A stretch of 55,886 bases of DNA from Terriglobia bacterium (GTDB lineage: Bacteria; Acidobacteriota; Terriglobia; Terriglobales; Acidobacteriaceae): assembly GCA_020073395.1 (NCBI GenBank), contig JAIQFF010000014.1, positions 1-55,886 of the forward strand. Reading direction: 5' to 3'. Shown here piece after piece: positions 1 through 9,155 of this stretch. Position 1 is the stretch's first letter. Each line of letters starts with the position of its first letter. The notes beneath the pieces were generated by a model. It saw only the letters and a list, made by a program, of their open reading frames with translations. It had not been told where the DNA came from and did not search any database. The position numbers were made by a program, and so were the translations under genes.

Positions 1-5
1 AGACA

Positions 6-650
6 ATGGTGATCCAAGAAATCTGGCGGTATCCGGTCAAGTCCATGGCGGGGGAGTTATTGAAGACCGCTGATATTACTGAGCACGGCATATCGGGTGA
101 CCGGATAATTCAAGTCCGGAACGCCAGCGGACGAATCTTCACGGCGCTAACCAGGCCCGGGCTGCTTCGGCATCGAGCTATGCTGGATGAGAATGGCCAC
201 GTGCTTGTGGACGAACGCCCCTGGAACACAGAGCAGGTCGCTCGCGATGTTGAGAACGCGACAGCCCAGGGGGCTCGCCTCGTCCGAAACGACGCAGAAG
301 ACCGCTTCGATGTCCTTCCTCTCCTGGTCACGACGGATGGAATGTTCGCTGCAGTGGGTTACGACCGCCGGCGTTTTCGTCCCAACCTGGTAATCGGTGG
401 CGTGGCTGGGCTCTCAGAACGCCAATGGGAGGGAGCACAGCTGCGAATTGGTGAGGTCGTTATTGGCATGGCCGATCTTCGCAGTCGCTGCATTATGACG
501 ACTTTCGATCCTGACACCGGCAAGCAAGACCTGAGCGTGCTTCGGCGCGTGCAGAAGGAATTCGATGGCGTACTAGGGCTGAACAGTTACGTCGTGACTC
601 CAGGCCGAATCGCCGTCGGCGACCCGGTAGAACTGATCCCCCGGTCATGA
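6..650 (+). CDS. MOSC domain protein
   Basis: This 214-residue protein starts with the segment typical of the MOSC N-terminal beta-barrel (VIQEIWRYPVKSMAGE) and continues into a MOSC domain with the RSRCIMTTFDPDTG stretch near residues 158-171, which holds the conserved cysteine. MOSC proteins are sulfur-carrier or molybdenum-cofactor-related enzymes, such as the YcbX/YiiM types and the C-terminal domain of Moco sulfurase. The substrate here cannot be told. The ATG lies only five bases into the window, but the protein begins where family members normally begin, so it is probably complete. Its stop overlaps the start of the next gene (ATGA), so the two are likely cotranscribed. Confidence 0.85.
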   Translation: MVIQEIWRYPVKSMAGELLKTADITEHGISGDRIIQVRNASGRIFTALTRPGLLRHRAMLDENGHVLVDERPWNTEQVARDVENATAQGARLVRNDAEDRFDVLPLLVTTDGMFAAVGYDRRRFRPNLVIGGVAGLSERQWEGAQLRIGEVVIGMADLRSRCIMTTFDPDTGKQDLSVLRRVQKEFDGVLGLNSYVVTPGRIAVGDPVELIPRS

Positions 651-1405
651 GCACGTTCAGCACTGCCGTGTTTCTCGGGGTGGACTTGGGCTGGTACGGA
701 AAGCCAAGCGGCCTGGCGTCCATTGCAATCAATCGCGAGGGACTAAGTCTTCGCAACGTGACGCGCCTGGAGGACACGGACGACATCCTGCGCTGGATCA
801 AGGCAGAGGCTGGTAGCGGCAGCGCCGTTGTGGGGGTTGACGCTCCCCTGGTGATCCGCAACCGCACCGGTATCCGCGATGCAGAGCGCGAACTGAACCG
901 CGAATTCCGGCGCTTTCACGCCGGTTGCCACGCCGCCAACCTCGGTCGCCCCTTTGCCCGAAACGTCCTGTCGTTCAGCCGCCGGCTTACCGCTTTGGGT
1001 TTCTGCCACGGAGCAGAGATGACGGCACAGCAAGACGGGCGCTTTCAAATCGAAGTTCACCCCCACGCCGCGACCGTGAATCTCTTCGATCTCCCTCGCA
1101 TAGTTAAGTACAAGCGCGGCCGACGCGCGGAGAGGGCAAAGGAACTGAACCGGCTAAGGGAGTTGATGCTCTCATGTCTCCCTTTGCTCGATCCCGCATT
1201 GTCCTTGTGGCTGCCTTCTGTACCCAACACGGGCAACCTAAAGCCTGTCGAAGATGAAATCGATGCGGTGCTCTGCGCGTATATCGCGGCCCACTGGTGG
1301 TTCTGGGCAACACAGCGAAATCGCGTCTATGGTTGCTGCGGGACAGGTTACATCGTGGTGCCCGAGCGCAAAGGCATCCAGCTCGGCCAACCTCCCGGTC
1401 GATGA
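647..1405 (+). CDS. DUF429 family protein (predicted RNase H-like nuclease)
   Basis: The protein has 252 residues. It opens with a FLGVDLGWYGKPSGLA stretch, the acidic first strand typical of the RNase H/actin-like fold of DUF429, and has a second acidic motif (VVGVDAPLVI) near residue 65. It ends with the GYIVVPE segment seen in many members. The family is a predicted nuclease of unknown substrate. The ATG overlaps the TGA of the MOSC gene by four bases, which implies translational coupling, although no functional link is known. The family call is firm and the function is not. Confidence 0.8.
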   Translation: MSTFSTAVFLGVDLGWYGKPSGLASIAINREGLSLRNVTRLEDTDDILRWIKAEAGSGSAVVGVDAPLVIRNRTGIRDAERELNREFRRFHAGCHAANLGRPFARNVLSFSRRLTALGFCHGAEMTAQQDGRFQIEVHPHAATVNLFDLPRIVKYKRGRRAERAKELNRLRELMLSCLPLLDPALSLWLPSVPNTGNLKPVEDEIDAVLCAYIAAHWWFWATQRNRVYGCCGTGYIVVPERKGIQLGQPPGR

Positions 1406-1580
1406 GGGCAGCGGCGACAGGAGTTCAACGCGAGCGGCCAAAGATTCCGCATTTTCTTCTTCTCGTCTAGGCCACCTCTCAGTCCTCTCAAGACTCTGGG
1501 TTGCTTCAAACCTGGAGAATTGTTCTAGGACACAATTGGATCGGTGGTGAATCCTCCGATACAATCACTGTTACACGTCA

Positions 1581-1874
1581 ATGATTTCTAGCCGCATTGG
1601 ACATGAACTCGCTGTACTGGCGGTTCTAAGCGTACTGACGATTTCTCTCTTTCCGGGCGTACAGGGTCCATATTCTGTGACGCACGGACCGACTACTGCC
1701 TTTCAGGCAGCGCGAGCGGCAGCTCGTGTTCGGAGCGCCCTCGTACAAGGCGCACAGAGTTCTTCAGGGAGTCGGCTGATTATGCCGCTGGTGTTTGTGT
1801 CTCGACTCTCACTCTCGGATGCGGAATTCCAATCGGTTAGGTTGCCACAGTGCAGCACAATACTCCGTTGCTGA
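1581..1874 (+). CDS. small hypothetical membrane or secreted protein
   Basis: The 97-residue frame has a hydrophobic N-terminal segment (about residues 9-26) followed by a GPYSVTHGPTTAFQAARAA stretch. That stretch resembles short uncharacterised acidobacterial proteins I recall with a GPYSV-HGP-TA-AA pattern. There is no clear ribosome binding site before the ATG, and the C-terminal third looks unremarkable. It stands alone between DUF429 and the TPR gene. It may be real but could be a chance frame. Confidence 0.35.
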   Translation: MISSRIGHELAVLAVLSVLTISLFPGVQGPYSVTHGPTTAFQAARAAARVRSALVQGAQSSSGSRLIMPLVFVSRLSLSDAEFQSVRLPQCSTILRC

Positions 1875-2242
1875 TTCTCCTCACATTGTCGTTCTAGAAA
1901 CCATCAATCTTTGTTGCCGACGCCGGAAGCAATTTTTCGTTCTGGTTGCGTACTTCTTTCCCGCTCAGCGGAGCTTGTCCCACAAGTCAATGCTCCACTG
2001 CGAATTCTATTTGTTTCAGATTGAGGAGGATAAAAGTGACGACGAATGGACTGAAGCGCTTCTGCAGGCAGGACAATGAACAGTGCTGGCAGCAGAGCAG
2101 GGTTGACCAATTTGTATTCGAACGCTGAACGTCCGACAGGGGGCGGTCTGTTTGTCGGCCGCTTTCCAACTCAGACGTATGTTCTCAAATTACCGGTACT
2201 ATGGAAGGAGATTTTGTTACGCGGAGGCCTAAAGGAGAGACG
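1875..2242. other. intergenic region, no supported gene
   Basis: This stretch holds several short overlapping frames without family resemblance or compositional support. The only translation-like signal is AGGAGG at 2024-2029 before a GTG at 2036 that opens a 30-codon frame of unrecognised sequence. I see no convincing promoter or terminator. The upstream ATG at 2201 is in frame with the TPR gene but lacks a ribosome binding site. Confidence 0.4.
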
Positions 2243-3400
2243 ATGACCGCGAAAGCGAAAGGAACAGATCTCCGGCTCTATCTCACCCGAGAGCCGGTGA
2301 TCCTGGCGCTTCTCTCGGCGCTGGCCGTGGCACTTTTTCTGGTCGTGACAGGCCTGTCCCATATTTATCATGCCCAGCAGTCGTCTCTCGGAAACCGCTG
2401 GTTCAGCCGCGGTGTCGCAGACCTCAGGGCGCAGCGGTTTGAATCCGCAGTCGCGGAATTCCGCACCGCGCTGCTCTACTCGCGCGACAACTACTCCTAT
2501 CAGCTCAACCTGGCTGAGGCGCTCATTGGCCGGAAGCGAACCAGTGAAGCCTATTCTTACTTAGTCAATCTCTGGGAGCGGGAGCCTGAGAATGGGGTGG
2601 TGAACCTGGAGCTCGCCCGCATCGCCGCCCAAAAAGGACAAACTGAACCGGCGCTTCGTTACTACCACAACGCCATCTATGCCACCTGGCCCGGCGACCA
2701 GGAGGTGGAACGCCGCGACACTCGCCTGGAACTAATCGAATTCCTGTTGCGCATCAACGCCAAGGCACAAGCGCAGTCCGAGCTTATTGCGCTCGCAGCG
2801 AATTTGGCTGACGGTCCCTCTCAGCAGGCACGGGTCGGGGACCTCTTTGTCCAGGCGCAGGACTACGACCATGCACTCGCCGAGTACCGTCTGAGTTTGA
2901 AGTCTGAGCGCCACAACCCGGCAGCACTGGCTGGCGCTGGACGGGCAGCGTTCGAGCTTGGCCGCTACCCGCTCGCTCAGCGCTACCTTCAGGCCGCCGT
3001 CGCAGCCAATCCCAGCGACTCGGAGAGCGTTGCCCGCCTCAAGACTACGGAACTGGTACTCGAGATGGACCCCTTCCGGCGACAGCTCTCGGTTGCCCGG
3101 CGAGACCGGATTGTGATGGACGATTTCGCGGCAGCAGGTCAACGGCTCAAGTCCTGCTCCGCTCTTGATAATGCAAGAGGAACTGCCTCGGGTGCGGGCT
3201 CGCAGCAGAACTTCGCTGACAGTTGGTCGAAGGTGAAGACGGAAATCACCGAGCAGGGATTCCGCCGAAATCCTGATCTGGTGGAAGCGGCCATGGATCT
3301 AGTGTTCAAAATCGAGCGCCAGGCCAGCACCGCCTGCGGGGAGTCTGCTGGAGCGGACATGGCACTGCTTCTGATCGCGAAACTACACGAAGGGAGTTAA
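2243..3400 (+). CDS. TPR-repeat membrane protein
   Basis: The product is about 385 residues. A single transmembrane segment lies near residues 20-40 (LALLSALAVALFLVVTGL). It is followed by tetratricopeptide-like helices (for example WFSRGVADLRAQRFESAVAEF and AGAGRAAFELGRYPLAQRYL) that fill most of the rest and probably face the periplasm. I place the start at 2243 because AAGGAG sits six bases upstream, whereas an in-frame ATG at 2201 has no such site. One base separates its stop from the chloride-channel gene, so the two form an operon. TPR domains mediate protein contacts, so a role in assembling or regulating the channel is possible but is inference. Confidence 0.8.
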   Translation: MTAKAKGTDLRLYLTREPVILALLSALAVALFLVVTGLSHIYHAQQSSLGNRWFSRGVADLRAQRFESAVAEFRTALLYSRDNYSYQLNLAEALIGRKRTSEAYSYLVNLWEREPENGVVNLELARIAAQKGQTEPALRYYHNAIYATWPGDQEVERRDTRLELIEFLLRINAKAQAQSELIALAANLADGPSQQARVGDLFVQAQDYDHALAEYRLSLKSERHNPAALAGAGRAAFELGRYPLAQRYLQAAVAANPSDSESVARLKTTELVLEMDPFRRQLSVARRDRIVMDDFAAAGQRLKSCSALDNARGTASGAGSQQNFADSWSKVKTEITEQGFRRNPDLVEAAMDLVFKIERQASTACGESAGADMALLLIAKLHEGS

Positions 3401-3401
3401 C

Positions 3402-5177
3402 TTGGATAGCCAGCCGGAGCAACAAACCGAGGTGTTAGAGGAAAACGGACAAGTCGAATCGATAGCGTCGCTTTCCGAACGCTCCCCCGGAGCTCTTCTG
3501 CGATCAATCTTTCGCGAAGAACGTTTTTTCCTCATTTTGTCGGTGTTCATCGGTGTCTTCTCGGGACTCGCGGTCGTCTGTTTCCGCTTCGCCATCGATT
3601 GGTGCCGTATCTATCTCTTGGGATCGGGATCTACGCTCTCGCCGAATCGGCTTGTGCTGGCCCCCACGCTCGCAGGCTTGGTCATCGCCGTGCTGGTCAT
3701 TCATGTCTTCCCCGGGGTGCGAGGCAGCGGAGTCAATCAAACCAAGGCTGCCCTGTATATCTACAACGGCTACATCCCGCTTCGCACTGCCATCGGCAAG
3801 TTCATTACGGCTGCTCTCGCGATTGGGTCAGGACACTCCTTAGGACCCGAAGATCCGTCTCTGCAAATTGGCGCCAGCCTGGCTTCCGCGCTTGGGAGGC
3901 GTATGCGCTTGTCCCGAGATCGGATGCGCTTGATTGCTCCAGTCGGAGCGGCCGCTGGATTGGCAGCCGCCTTCAACGCGCCTATATCAGCGGTGCTCTT
4001 CGTGATTGAAGAAGTCATCGGGCGGTGGACCGCTGGCATTCTCGGGTCGGTCGTGCTTTCCGCCGTGTCGAGTGTGGTTGTGATGCGCTGGTTTTTGGGC
4101 TCCGAGTCTCTCTTTCGGATTCCCGCGGTGCACCTGGAACGGCCTTCAGAACTGATCGCATACTCCGTCCTCGGCGTGGTGGGCGGTTTGGCTTCGATCG
4201 CATTTTCTAGCGGCATTGCGACCTTGCGTCCCCGCTTCAAGGCGCTACCCCGCTGGACACAGTATTTTCAGCCTGCAGCCGCAGGTCTGTTGATCGGACT
4301 CATCGCCGTCCTAGGCGCGCCGCAAGTGATGGGAGCGGGCTATGAGTACATCGACGAGGCCATGCACGGGCAATTCACCTGGCAAATGCTGGCGATCCTC
4401 GCGGGGCTCAAGATCGTTGCGACCCTGCTTTCCTTCGTCAGCGGCACTCCTGGGGGCATGTTTGCCCCAACCTTGTTTGTTGGCGCCATGCTGGGGGCAG
4501 CCGTGGGCGGAGCAGAGCACGTTCTCCTGCCGCACTTGAGCGGGTCGCCGGGCACCTATGCCCTCGTGGGCATGGGCGTCCTTTTCGCCGGTTTCCTGCG
4601 TGCCCCGATGACGTCCGTCTTCATGGTTCTTGAAGTCAGCGGTAACTACTCGATCATTGTTCCAGTCATTGTTGCCAACACATTCGCCTACGTGATTTCG
4701 CGCGGGTTGCAGCCCACGGCGATCTTTGACGTTCTCACCCGCCAGGACGGACTGGACTTGCCTTCCATGGAAGAACAAAGGGAAGAAGGCATCTTACGAG
4801 TGGAGGACGCGATGAGGCCAATGGGAGATTCGGTGCTGGACGCCGAAGACACGATCGATCGTGTGCTGCACGTATCAGAGAAGTCGTCTTCTGACGTTCT
4901 GCTCGTCCGACTGAGCCCGGTGGGCTGGAGCAGCATCACCAGCCAAGAACTTCGGCGAATGGCCGCCGAGGGAAAGGGTGGATTTACCCTGGGTTCGCTC
5001 CTTCCTGTGCGCCATGTTCCATACCTGCATCCCGACCACTCTCTGGACACAGCACTTCGGTATGTTGATCGCTGGCCCCTCGTACCCGTCGTGAGCCGGG
5101 CTGACTTCCGCAAACTCGAAGGAGTAATTTCCCAACATGATGTATTGAAGCGGTACCGGGATTTCGGAGAAGGATAA
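3402..5177 (+). CDS. ClC-type chloride channel/transporter with CBS domains
   Basis: The 591-residue membrane protein belongs to the ClC family. The chloride-binding loop reads GSGVN (residues 108-112; canonical GSGIP). The gating region reads LGPEDPSLQIG, where E150 takes the place of the gating glutamate in canonical GREGP. The later GTPGGMFAPTLFVG loop is conserved. After about residue 455 the soluble tail carries a CBS pair, which usually binds adenine nucleotides. The start is TTG at 3402 with GGGAG upstream, one base after the TPR gene. Whether it is a channel or a Cl-/H+ exchanger cannot be decided here. The retained gating glutamate fits either. Confidence 0.92.
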   Translation: MDSQPEQQTEVLEENGQVESIASLSERSPGALLRSIFREERFFLILSVFIGVFSGLAVVCFRFAIDWCRIYLLGSGSTLSPNRLVLAPTLAGLVIAVLVIHVFPGVRGSGVNQTKAALYIYNGYIPLRTAIGKFITAALAIGSGHSLGPEDPSLQIGASLASALGRRMRLSRDRMRLIAPVGAAAGLAAAFNAPISAVLFVIEEVIGRWTAGILGSVVLSAVSSVVVMRWFLGSESLFRIPAVHLERPSELIAYSVLGVVGGLASIAFSSGIATLRPRFKALPRWTQYFQPAAAGLLIGLIAVLGAPQVMGAGYEYIDEAMHGQFTWQMLAILAGLKIVATLLSFVSGTPGGMFAPTLFVGAMLGAAVGGAEHVLLPHLSGSPGTYALVGMGVLFAGFLRAPMTSVFMVLEVSGNYSIIVPVIVANTFAYVISRGLQPTAIFDVLTRQDGLDLPSMEEQREEGILRVEDAMRPMGDSVLDAEDTIDRVLHVSEKSSSDVLLVRLSPVGWSSITSQELRRMAAEGKGGFTLGSLLPVRHVPYLHPDHSLDTALRYVDRWPLVPVVSRADFRKLEGVISQHDVLKRYRDFGEG

Positions 5178-5467
5178 GGATGAAGATGACTTCACAGGAT
5201 ACGAACAGCTCTGCGCGCTATTCGTCGCAAGATGTCGGGTAGGAATGGAAGTTAGGGACATGGGCAGCACATCTCGGTCTACAGGGCGCAATGCCCGAGA
5301 ACCTCGGCTTGGAGCGGGTTTCAGATGCAAGTGATTTGAAAATTTGTTGGCCCTCGGGAAACTTCTCAAAACCGACCGGGTTCTAAGGTCATAACCACTC
5401 GTCGCTTTGCACAAATGGCAGGACGAAATTCCTGGTATCACCGAACTCTTGGGCGGGGATTGGACCA

Positions 5468-5629
5468 GTGTTTCCCAACGGCGAGGAGCTACACTTCACC
5501 AAGGCCGCCCTCAGACTGAACCTTACCCAATCTGCGCTCAGCAGACAGATCACTGAGATCGAAAAACAGATCAGATTTCGCCTGTTCACTCGTGGTAATC
5601 GACGGGTTGTCCGTGTTGAGAACCTTTTT
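5468..5629 (+). pseudogene. LysR-family regulator remnant (HTH domain only)
   Basis: From a GTG at 5468 the frame encodes a recognisable LysR N-terminal helix-turn-helix (EELHFTKAALRLNLTQSALS followed by RQI and RLFTRGNRRV). Similarity ends abruptly near 5625, where the frame runs into AT-rich DNA next to the tmRNA gene. No effector-binding domain follows, and the first residues expected before EELHF are missing. A complete LysR regulator is about 300 residues, so this is a decayed fragment rather than a working gene. It lies 30 bases from the 3' end of the tmRNA gene, a common integration site, but no integrase is left here. Confidence 0.65.
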
Positions 5630-5659
5630 TATAACTTGCTTATTATCATTATATTAGAA

Positions 5660-6027
5660 TGGTGGAGGCGGCGGGAGTTGAACCCGCGTCCGAAAATGTT
5701 ACTGGTCAAGAGACTACATGCTTATTCCGGTTCATGCCCCAGGCATTACCCTGAGACGTTCGCGACCCCCGCTCAGAACGGACAAGAAACGGTTGCCGCT
5801 AGCCTGAGATCTTAACCTCCCTGCCCAGACGTAGCAGAGAAGAGCAGCCCTCTGTGTGACGCTCGCTCACAGCCCAAGGGCGAAGCTGTGGAGAGCGGCT
5901 GCCTAATTAATTAGGCTGCGTATGCCATTTGTTGATTGGCAATTATCATTTTGCACGCGATTACGGGTGTGTGCACCCCGGCATGCCTCTTGGCCGCAAG
6001 CATCTCCGTCGAAGCCGTGACGCCCCC
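5660..6027 (-). ncRNA. ssrA: tmRNA (ssrA)
   Basis: The gene is on the minus strand. Its 5' end, GGGGGCGTCACGGCTTCGAC, starts at 6027. Its 3' end, ending CGCCTCCACCA at 5660, contains a T-arm of the GGGTTCAACTCCCGC type. The ends pair into a seven-base acceptor stem with a G-U at position 3, the alanine identity mark. With SmpB it would rescue stalled ribosomes. The resume reading frame (5940-5911) gives the tag ANQQMAYAA followed by TAA, ending in the AA degradation signal. Length (368) and architecture fit a one-piece tmRNA. I see no convincing terminator downstream. Confidence 0.95.
5911..5940 (-). other. tmRNA proteolysis-tag reading frame
   Basis: Read on the minus strand from the GCC resume codon at 5940, the codons give A-N-Q-Q-M-A-Y-A-A and then TAA at 5913-5911. 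The alanine start, Asn second and Ala-Ala end match bacterial ssrA tags recognised by ClpXP-type proteases. Confidence 0.85.
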
Positions 6028-6226
6028 ACTGGTGGGAATGGCCTTCAAAGAACAGACAACCGGGCTCAGGGAGCCCTTCCATCATCATCCAATCTAGGGG
6101 TCACCCGACTGGAAGTCAAACATATGATTAGATGTAGTTAAGGTTACAAAAGGTGCTCGACCGGGGAGTGTCCACGGGCGGCGTTTCGGGGTGGGAAGGG
6201 AGTCGGCGGCGCATCATAATAGTCAC

Positions 6227-6706
6227 ATGAAACTGACCACCTTTTTGCAGACTGTTCTCATCGCGTCATTCATGGTTGGAGGAGTGTTTTCATGTACATC
6301 GGTGCTTGCCCAGCCCAAGCCCGAGGCCGCCGAACAGCAGCTTTTCCAGACGATTAACCGGGAACGGGCAGCCCACGGACTGCCACCGCTCAAGTGGGAC
6401 GATGCCCTAGCCAACGCCGCCCGCCAGCATGCGGAAGTGATGGCGGCGCAGCGATCAATTTCGCACGGTTTTCCTGGCGAACCCAGCCTGCCCAGCCGGG
6501 CCACGCGGGCGGGGGCCCGCTTTAGCTGGCTATCGGAGAATGTCGCTGCCGGACCGGATGCCGGGAATATCAGCCAGCAGTGGATGCAGTCTCCCAACCA
6601 CCGCGCCAATCTGCTCGATGCCGACATGGACACCATTGGCGCCGGAGCCGCCGAGCGTAACGGCGTCGTGTTCGCAGTGGCGGATTTTTCCAAAGCCAAG
6701 CGCTAA
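6227..6706 (+). CDS. secreted CAP-domain (SCP/PR-1-like) protein
   Basis: The protein has 159 residues with a signal peptide (MKLTTFLQTVLIASFMVGG, cleavage probably after LAQ near residue 30). A CAP domain follows: QLFQTINRERAAHGLPPLKW, then A-R-Q-H-A-E-VM, then SENVAAG and the W-x-x-SPNHRANLL motif. Bacterial CAP proteins are secreted; their biochemical role is mostly unknown. The ATG at 6227 was chosen over an earlier in-frame GTG at 6191 because it starts exactly at the signal peptide. It stands alone downstream of the tmRNA locus, and its stop overlaps the end of a decayed gene on the other strand. Confidence 0.88.
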   Translation: MKLTTFLQTVLIASFMVGGVFSCTSVLAQPKPEAAEQQLFQTINRERAAHGLPPLKWDDALANAARQHAEVMAAQRSISHGFPGEPSLPSRATRAGARFSWLSENVAAGPDAGNISQQWMQSPNHRANLLDADMDTIGAGAAERNGVVFAVADFSKAKR

Positions 6707-7296
6707 TTCAGTTTGAGAGGGAAATCCAGCACTTTATCCCAGACGTTGAAGTATGGGGTGCCCCGTGCAAGCTCCGCTTGGGCGGGGATTTTGGGCGGCG
6801 ATTCGTCGAAACCATCGCCGTCTCGATAGAAAAGACTAACCATAAGCCGGTTCAGTAACGCGATCAGGGTGTGGGTTGCGGCCCGCGGCGTTATGCAGCG
6901 TTTCATACGGCCTACGTCAGCCGGATGGGCAGACGCCGCACCCGCCCGGCCGGCGCCATGCGGCAGGGGCTGGCCCCACCCCGCCTTCTGGGCCGCAAGG
7001 TCGAGCACACCCAGATACCGCGGCTGCTTGACCAGCAACTCGCGCCGCAACTGGTAGGGATCTTTTTGTCCCAGAGCCGCCAGTTCATCGCTGAAGCATT
7101 CCGCCGCGAATGCGGTGTGCGAGTGGCCGACGGAACGCAGCCACTGCACCGGAGCGTTGACATCAACCTGGTGGGACTCGATGACCAGGCTCGGGATGGC
7201 GTAGGGAAGATCGTCGAGGCCCTCGACGGATGATGGATCGTATTCTTTTCCCTGCATGATCATGGCTTGAAAGGCGCAGCCGAAAAACCGTTGCAC
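6703..7296 (-). pseudogene. remnant of a molybdenum hydroxylase large subunit (isoquinoline 1-oxidoreductase beta/xanthine dehydrogenase type)
   Basis: Residues about 18-110 of this frame (VEGLDDLPYAIPSL, then WLRSVGHSHTAFAAECFSDE, then KDPYQLRREL and VLDLAAQKAGWG) match the C-terminal half of molybdopterin-binding subunits of the CoxL/IorB type. Those proteins exceed 700 residues. Here nothing upstream continues the domain, and after about residue 115 the match stops and the sequence looks random. No small subunit or cofactor-maturation gene is nearby. It is best read as a truncated pseudogene left by a deletion. Confidence 0.7.
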
Positions 7297-7687
7297 GCAG
7301 ATTCAAACAGCAGCCTAATCCCGACTCGCGGTTTGGGGATTGTTGATATCCAATATTTTCGAACGGAGAAGGCGGCAGGGGAAGGTCGGCAAGCGAGTCC
7401 CGCATTTCGTTTTGCGCTCTTCGCGGCCTTCTTTGCGTCCTTTGCGGTAAAAAGTTTTTAACCGCAAAAATCGCAAGGGCTCCGCAAAGAACGCTAGGCA
7501 GGGCGCCAACAATCCGGAATTGATGCTATTTTGCCGATGCTGGCTATCAATAAACCTGCGCCAGGGGGCTATAAGTCCATTGTCTGCGGTTGGTCAGGGC
7601 AGTCTTTGTGCTGCCGGGCGACCTAATCCTTGGAAAGCCTGCGCGAACTCTATTGCCTAGCCTGAATGGCTCACCTTATACTTCGCC
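7297..7687. other. intergenic region with a dispersed repeat
   Basis: No gene is supported here. Bases 7418-7495 carry a repeat rich in GCGGCCTTCTTTGCGTCC with an internal inverted repeat, TTTGCGGTAAAAA facing TTTTTAACCGCAAA at about 7440-7468. This type of element is widespread in soil-bacterial genomes. The rest shows nothing recognisable. Confidence 0.5.
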
Positions 7688-9154
7688 ATGGGTTTGGCGG
7701 AAATCAGCCGCTTCGACCGCCCGGTTTTGCACGATTATCTCGTTGATGACGCCTATGACGAGACGTTTGAAAGTCCGGGCAAGCCTCGCCCGCACTACGC
7801 GCCTCTATTAGAGACATTCTCTTCGCTGCCGGCAGATGAGATTCGGCGCCGCAAACACTCCGCTGACCTGGCCTTCCTCAACCAGGGCATCACCTTCAAG
7901 GTTTACGGCCGGGAGGAAGGGACTGAGAAAATCTTTCCTTATGATCTGCTGCCGCGCCTGATTACCAGCGCGGAGTGGAGCCGCATCGAACGCGGGTTGA
8001 CCCAGCGCATCACCGCGCTCAACCTCTTCCTGCGGGACATCTACCACGAAGGCCGCATTCTTTCAGATGGCACCGTGCCCCGCGAAATCGTCTATAGCTG
8101 CAAACACTTCCGGCGGCAGATGCGCGGGCTGCAGGTGCCGCGCAATGTATATGTAGCCGTGGTCGGTTCGGACCTGATCCGGATGCCCAGCGGCGAGTTC
8201 GTGGTTCTGGAAGACAACCTCCGCGTGCCCAGCGGAGTTTCCTACATGCTGACCAACCGCCGGGTGATGAAACGGATCTTCCCCAATCTGTTTCGCCGTC
8301 AGGGCGTGCGCCCGATCGAGCACTATACCCAGGCCCTGTTGAGCACGCTGCGCTCGCTTTCACCGGAAGGACGGCCGGAGCCGACCATCGTCCTGCTCAG
8401 TCCGGGGGTGTTCAACTCGGCTTATTTCGAACACGCCTACCTGGCGCGGCAAATGGGAATCGAACTGGTCGAGGGGCGGGATCTGGTGACCCACGACAAC
8501 GTGGTCTACATGCGGACCACCACCGGGCTTCGACGTGTGGATGTGATCTACCGTCGGGTCGATGACGACTTTATCGATCCGCTGGCCTTTCGCTCGGATT
8601 CGGTGCTGGGCGTCTCGGGTTTGTTCAATGCCTATCGCGCGGGGAATGTAACTTTGGCCAACGCTTTCGGCACGGGCGTGGCCGACGACAAGGCGCTCTA
8701 TGCTTACGTGCCCAAGATTATTAAGTACTACCTCGACGAAGATCCGGTGCTGGATAACGTGGAAACATATTTACTCAACGACCCGGTACAGCGCGATCAT
8801 GTTTTGCAGAATCTCGACAAGTTGGTGGTCAAAGCTGTGGGGGAGTCGGGCGGTTACGGCATGCTGATCGGGCCGCACAGCACCAGCGCGCAGCGGCAGG
8901 ATTTTCGAGAACGCATCATCACCGATCCGCGAAATTACATTGCGCAGCCCACTATCACATTCTCGCGGGCGCCGTGCTTTATCGACGACACATTGCAGCC
9001 CCGGCACGTGGACTTGCGACCCTATGTGCTGTTTGGAGACAAGGTGACCATCGTTCCCGGCGGCCTTACGCGGGTGGCCCTGCGCCGCGGATCGCTGGTG
9101 GTGAATTCGTCGCAGGGTGGCGGCAGCAAGGATACCTGGGTGTTGAACCAATAG
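7688..9154 (+). CDS. circularly permuted ATP-grasp (type 2) protein
   Basis: The 488-residue protein matches the circularly permuted ATP-grasp family (DUF404/DUF407 type). Signs are [20 protein letters not shown] and FPYDLLPR near residues 65-92, [16 protein letters not shown] near residues 176-191, and [19 protein letters not shown] near 380-398. ATP-grasp enzymes make carboxylate-amine bonds via acyl phosphates. This type is predicted to form peptide-like amides, but no substrate is established. One base separates it from an alpha-E gene, and a transglutaminase-type gene follows, a conserved trio in many bacteria. Confidence 0.9.
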   Translation: MGLAEISRFDRPVLHDYLVDDAYDETFESPGKPRPHYAPLLETFSSLPADEIRRRKHSADLAFLNQGITFKVYGREEGTEKIFPYDLLPRLITSAEWSRIERGLTQRITALNLFLRDIYHEGRILSDGTVPREIVYSCKHFRRQMRGLQVPRNVYVAVVGSDLIRMPSGEFVVLEDNLRVPSGVSYMLTNRRVMKRIFPNLFRRQGVRPIEHYTQALLSTLRSLSPEGRPEPTIVLLSPGVFNSAYFEHAYLARQMGIELVEGRDLVTHDNVVYMRTTTGLRRVDVIYRRVDDDFIDPLAFRSDSVLGVSGLFNAYRAGNVTLANAFGTGVADDKALYAYVPKIIKYYLDEDPVLDNVETYLLNDPVQRDHVLQNLDKLVVKAVGESGGYGMLIGPHSTSAQRQDFRERIITDPRNYIAQPTITFSRAPCFIDDTLQPRHVDLRPYVLFGDKVTIVPGGLTRVALRRGSLVVNSSQGGGSKDTWVLNQ

Positions 9155-9155
9155 C

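Noticed and set aside
2036..2128. Short frame with AGGAGG upstream of a GTG
   Set aside because: The ribosome binding site is good, but the 30-residue product is unrecognisable and there is no second line of support.
5178..5467. Search for the missing part of the LysR gene or an attachment site near the tmRNA
   Set aside because: No frame continues the LysR fragment, and no direct repeat of the tmRNA 3' end or integrase was seen.
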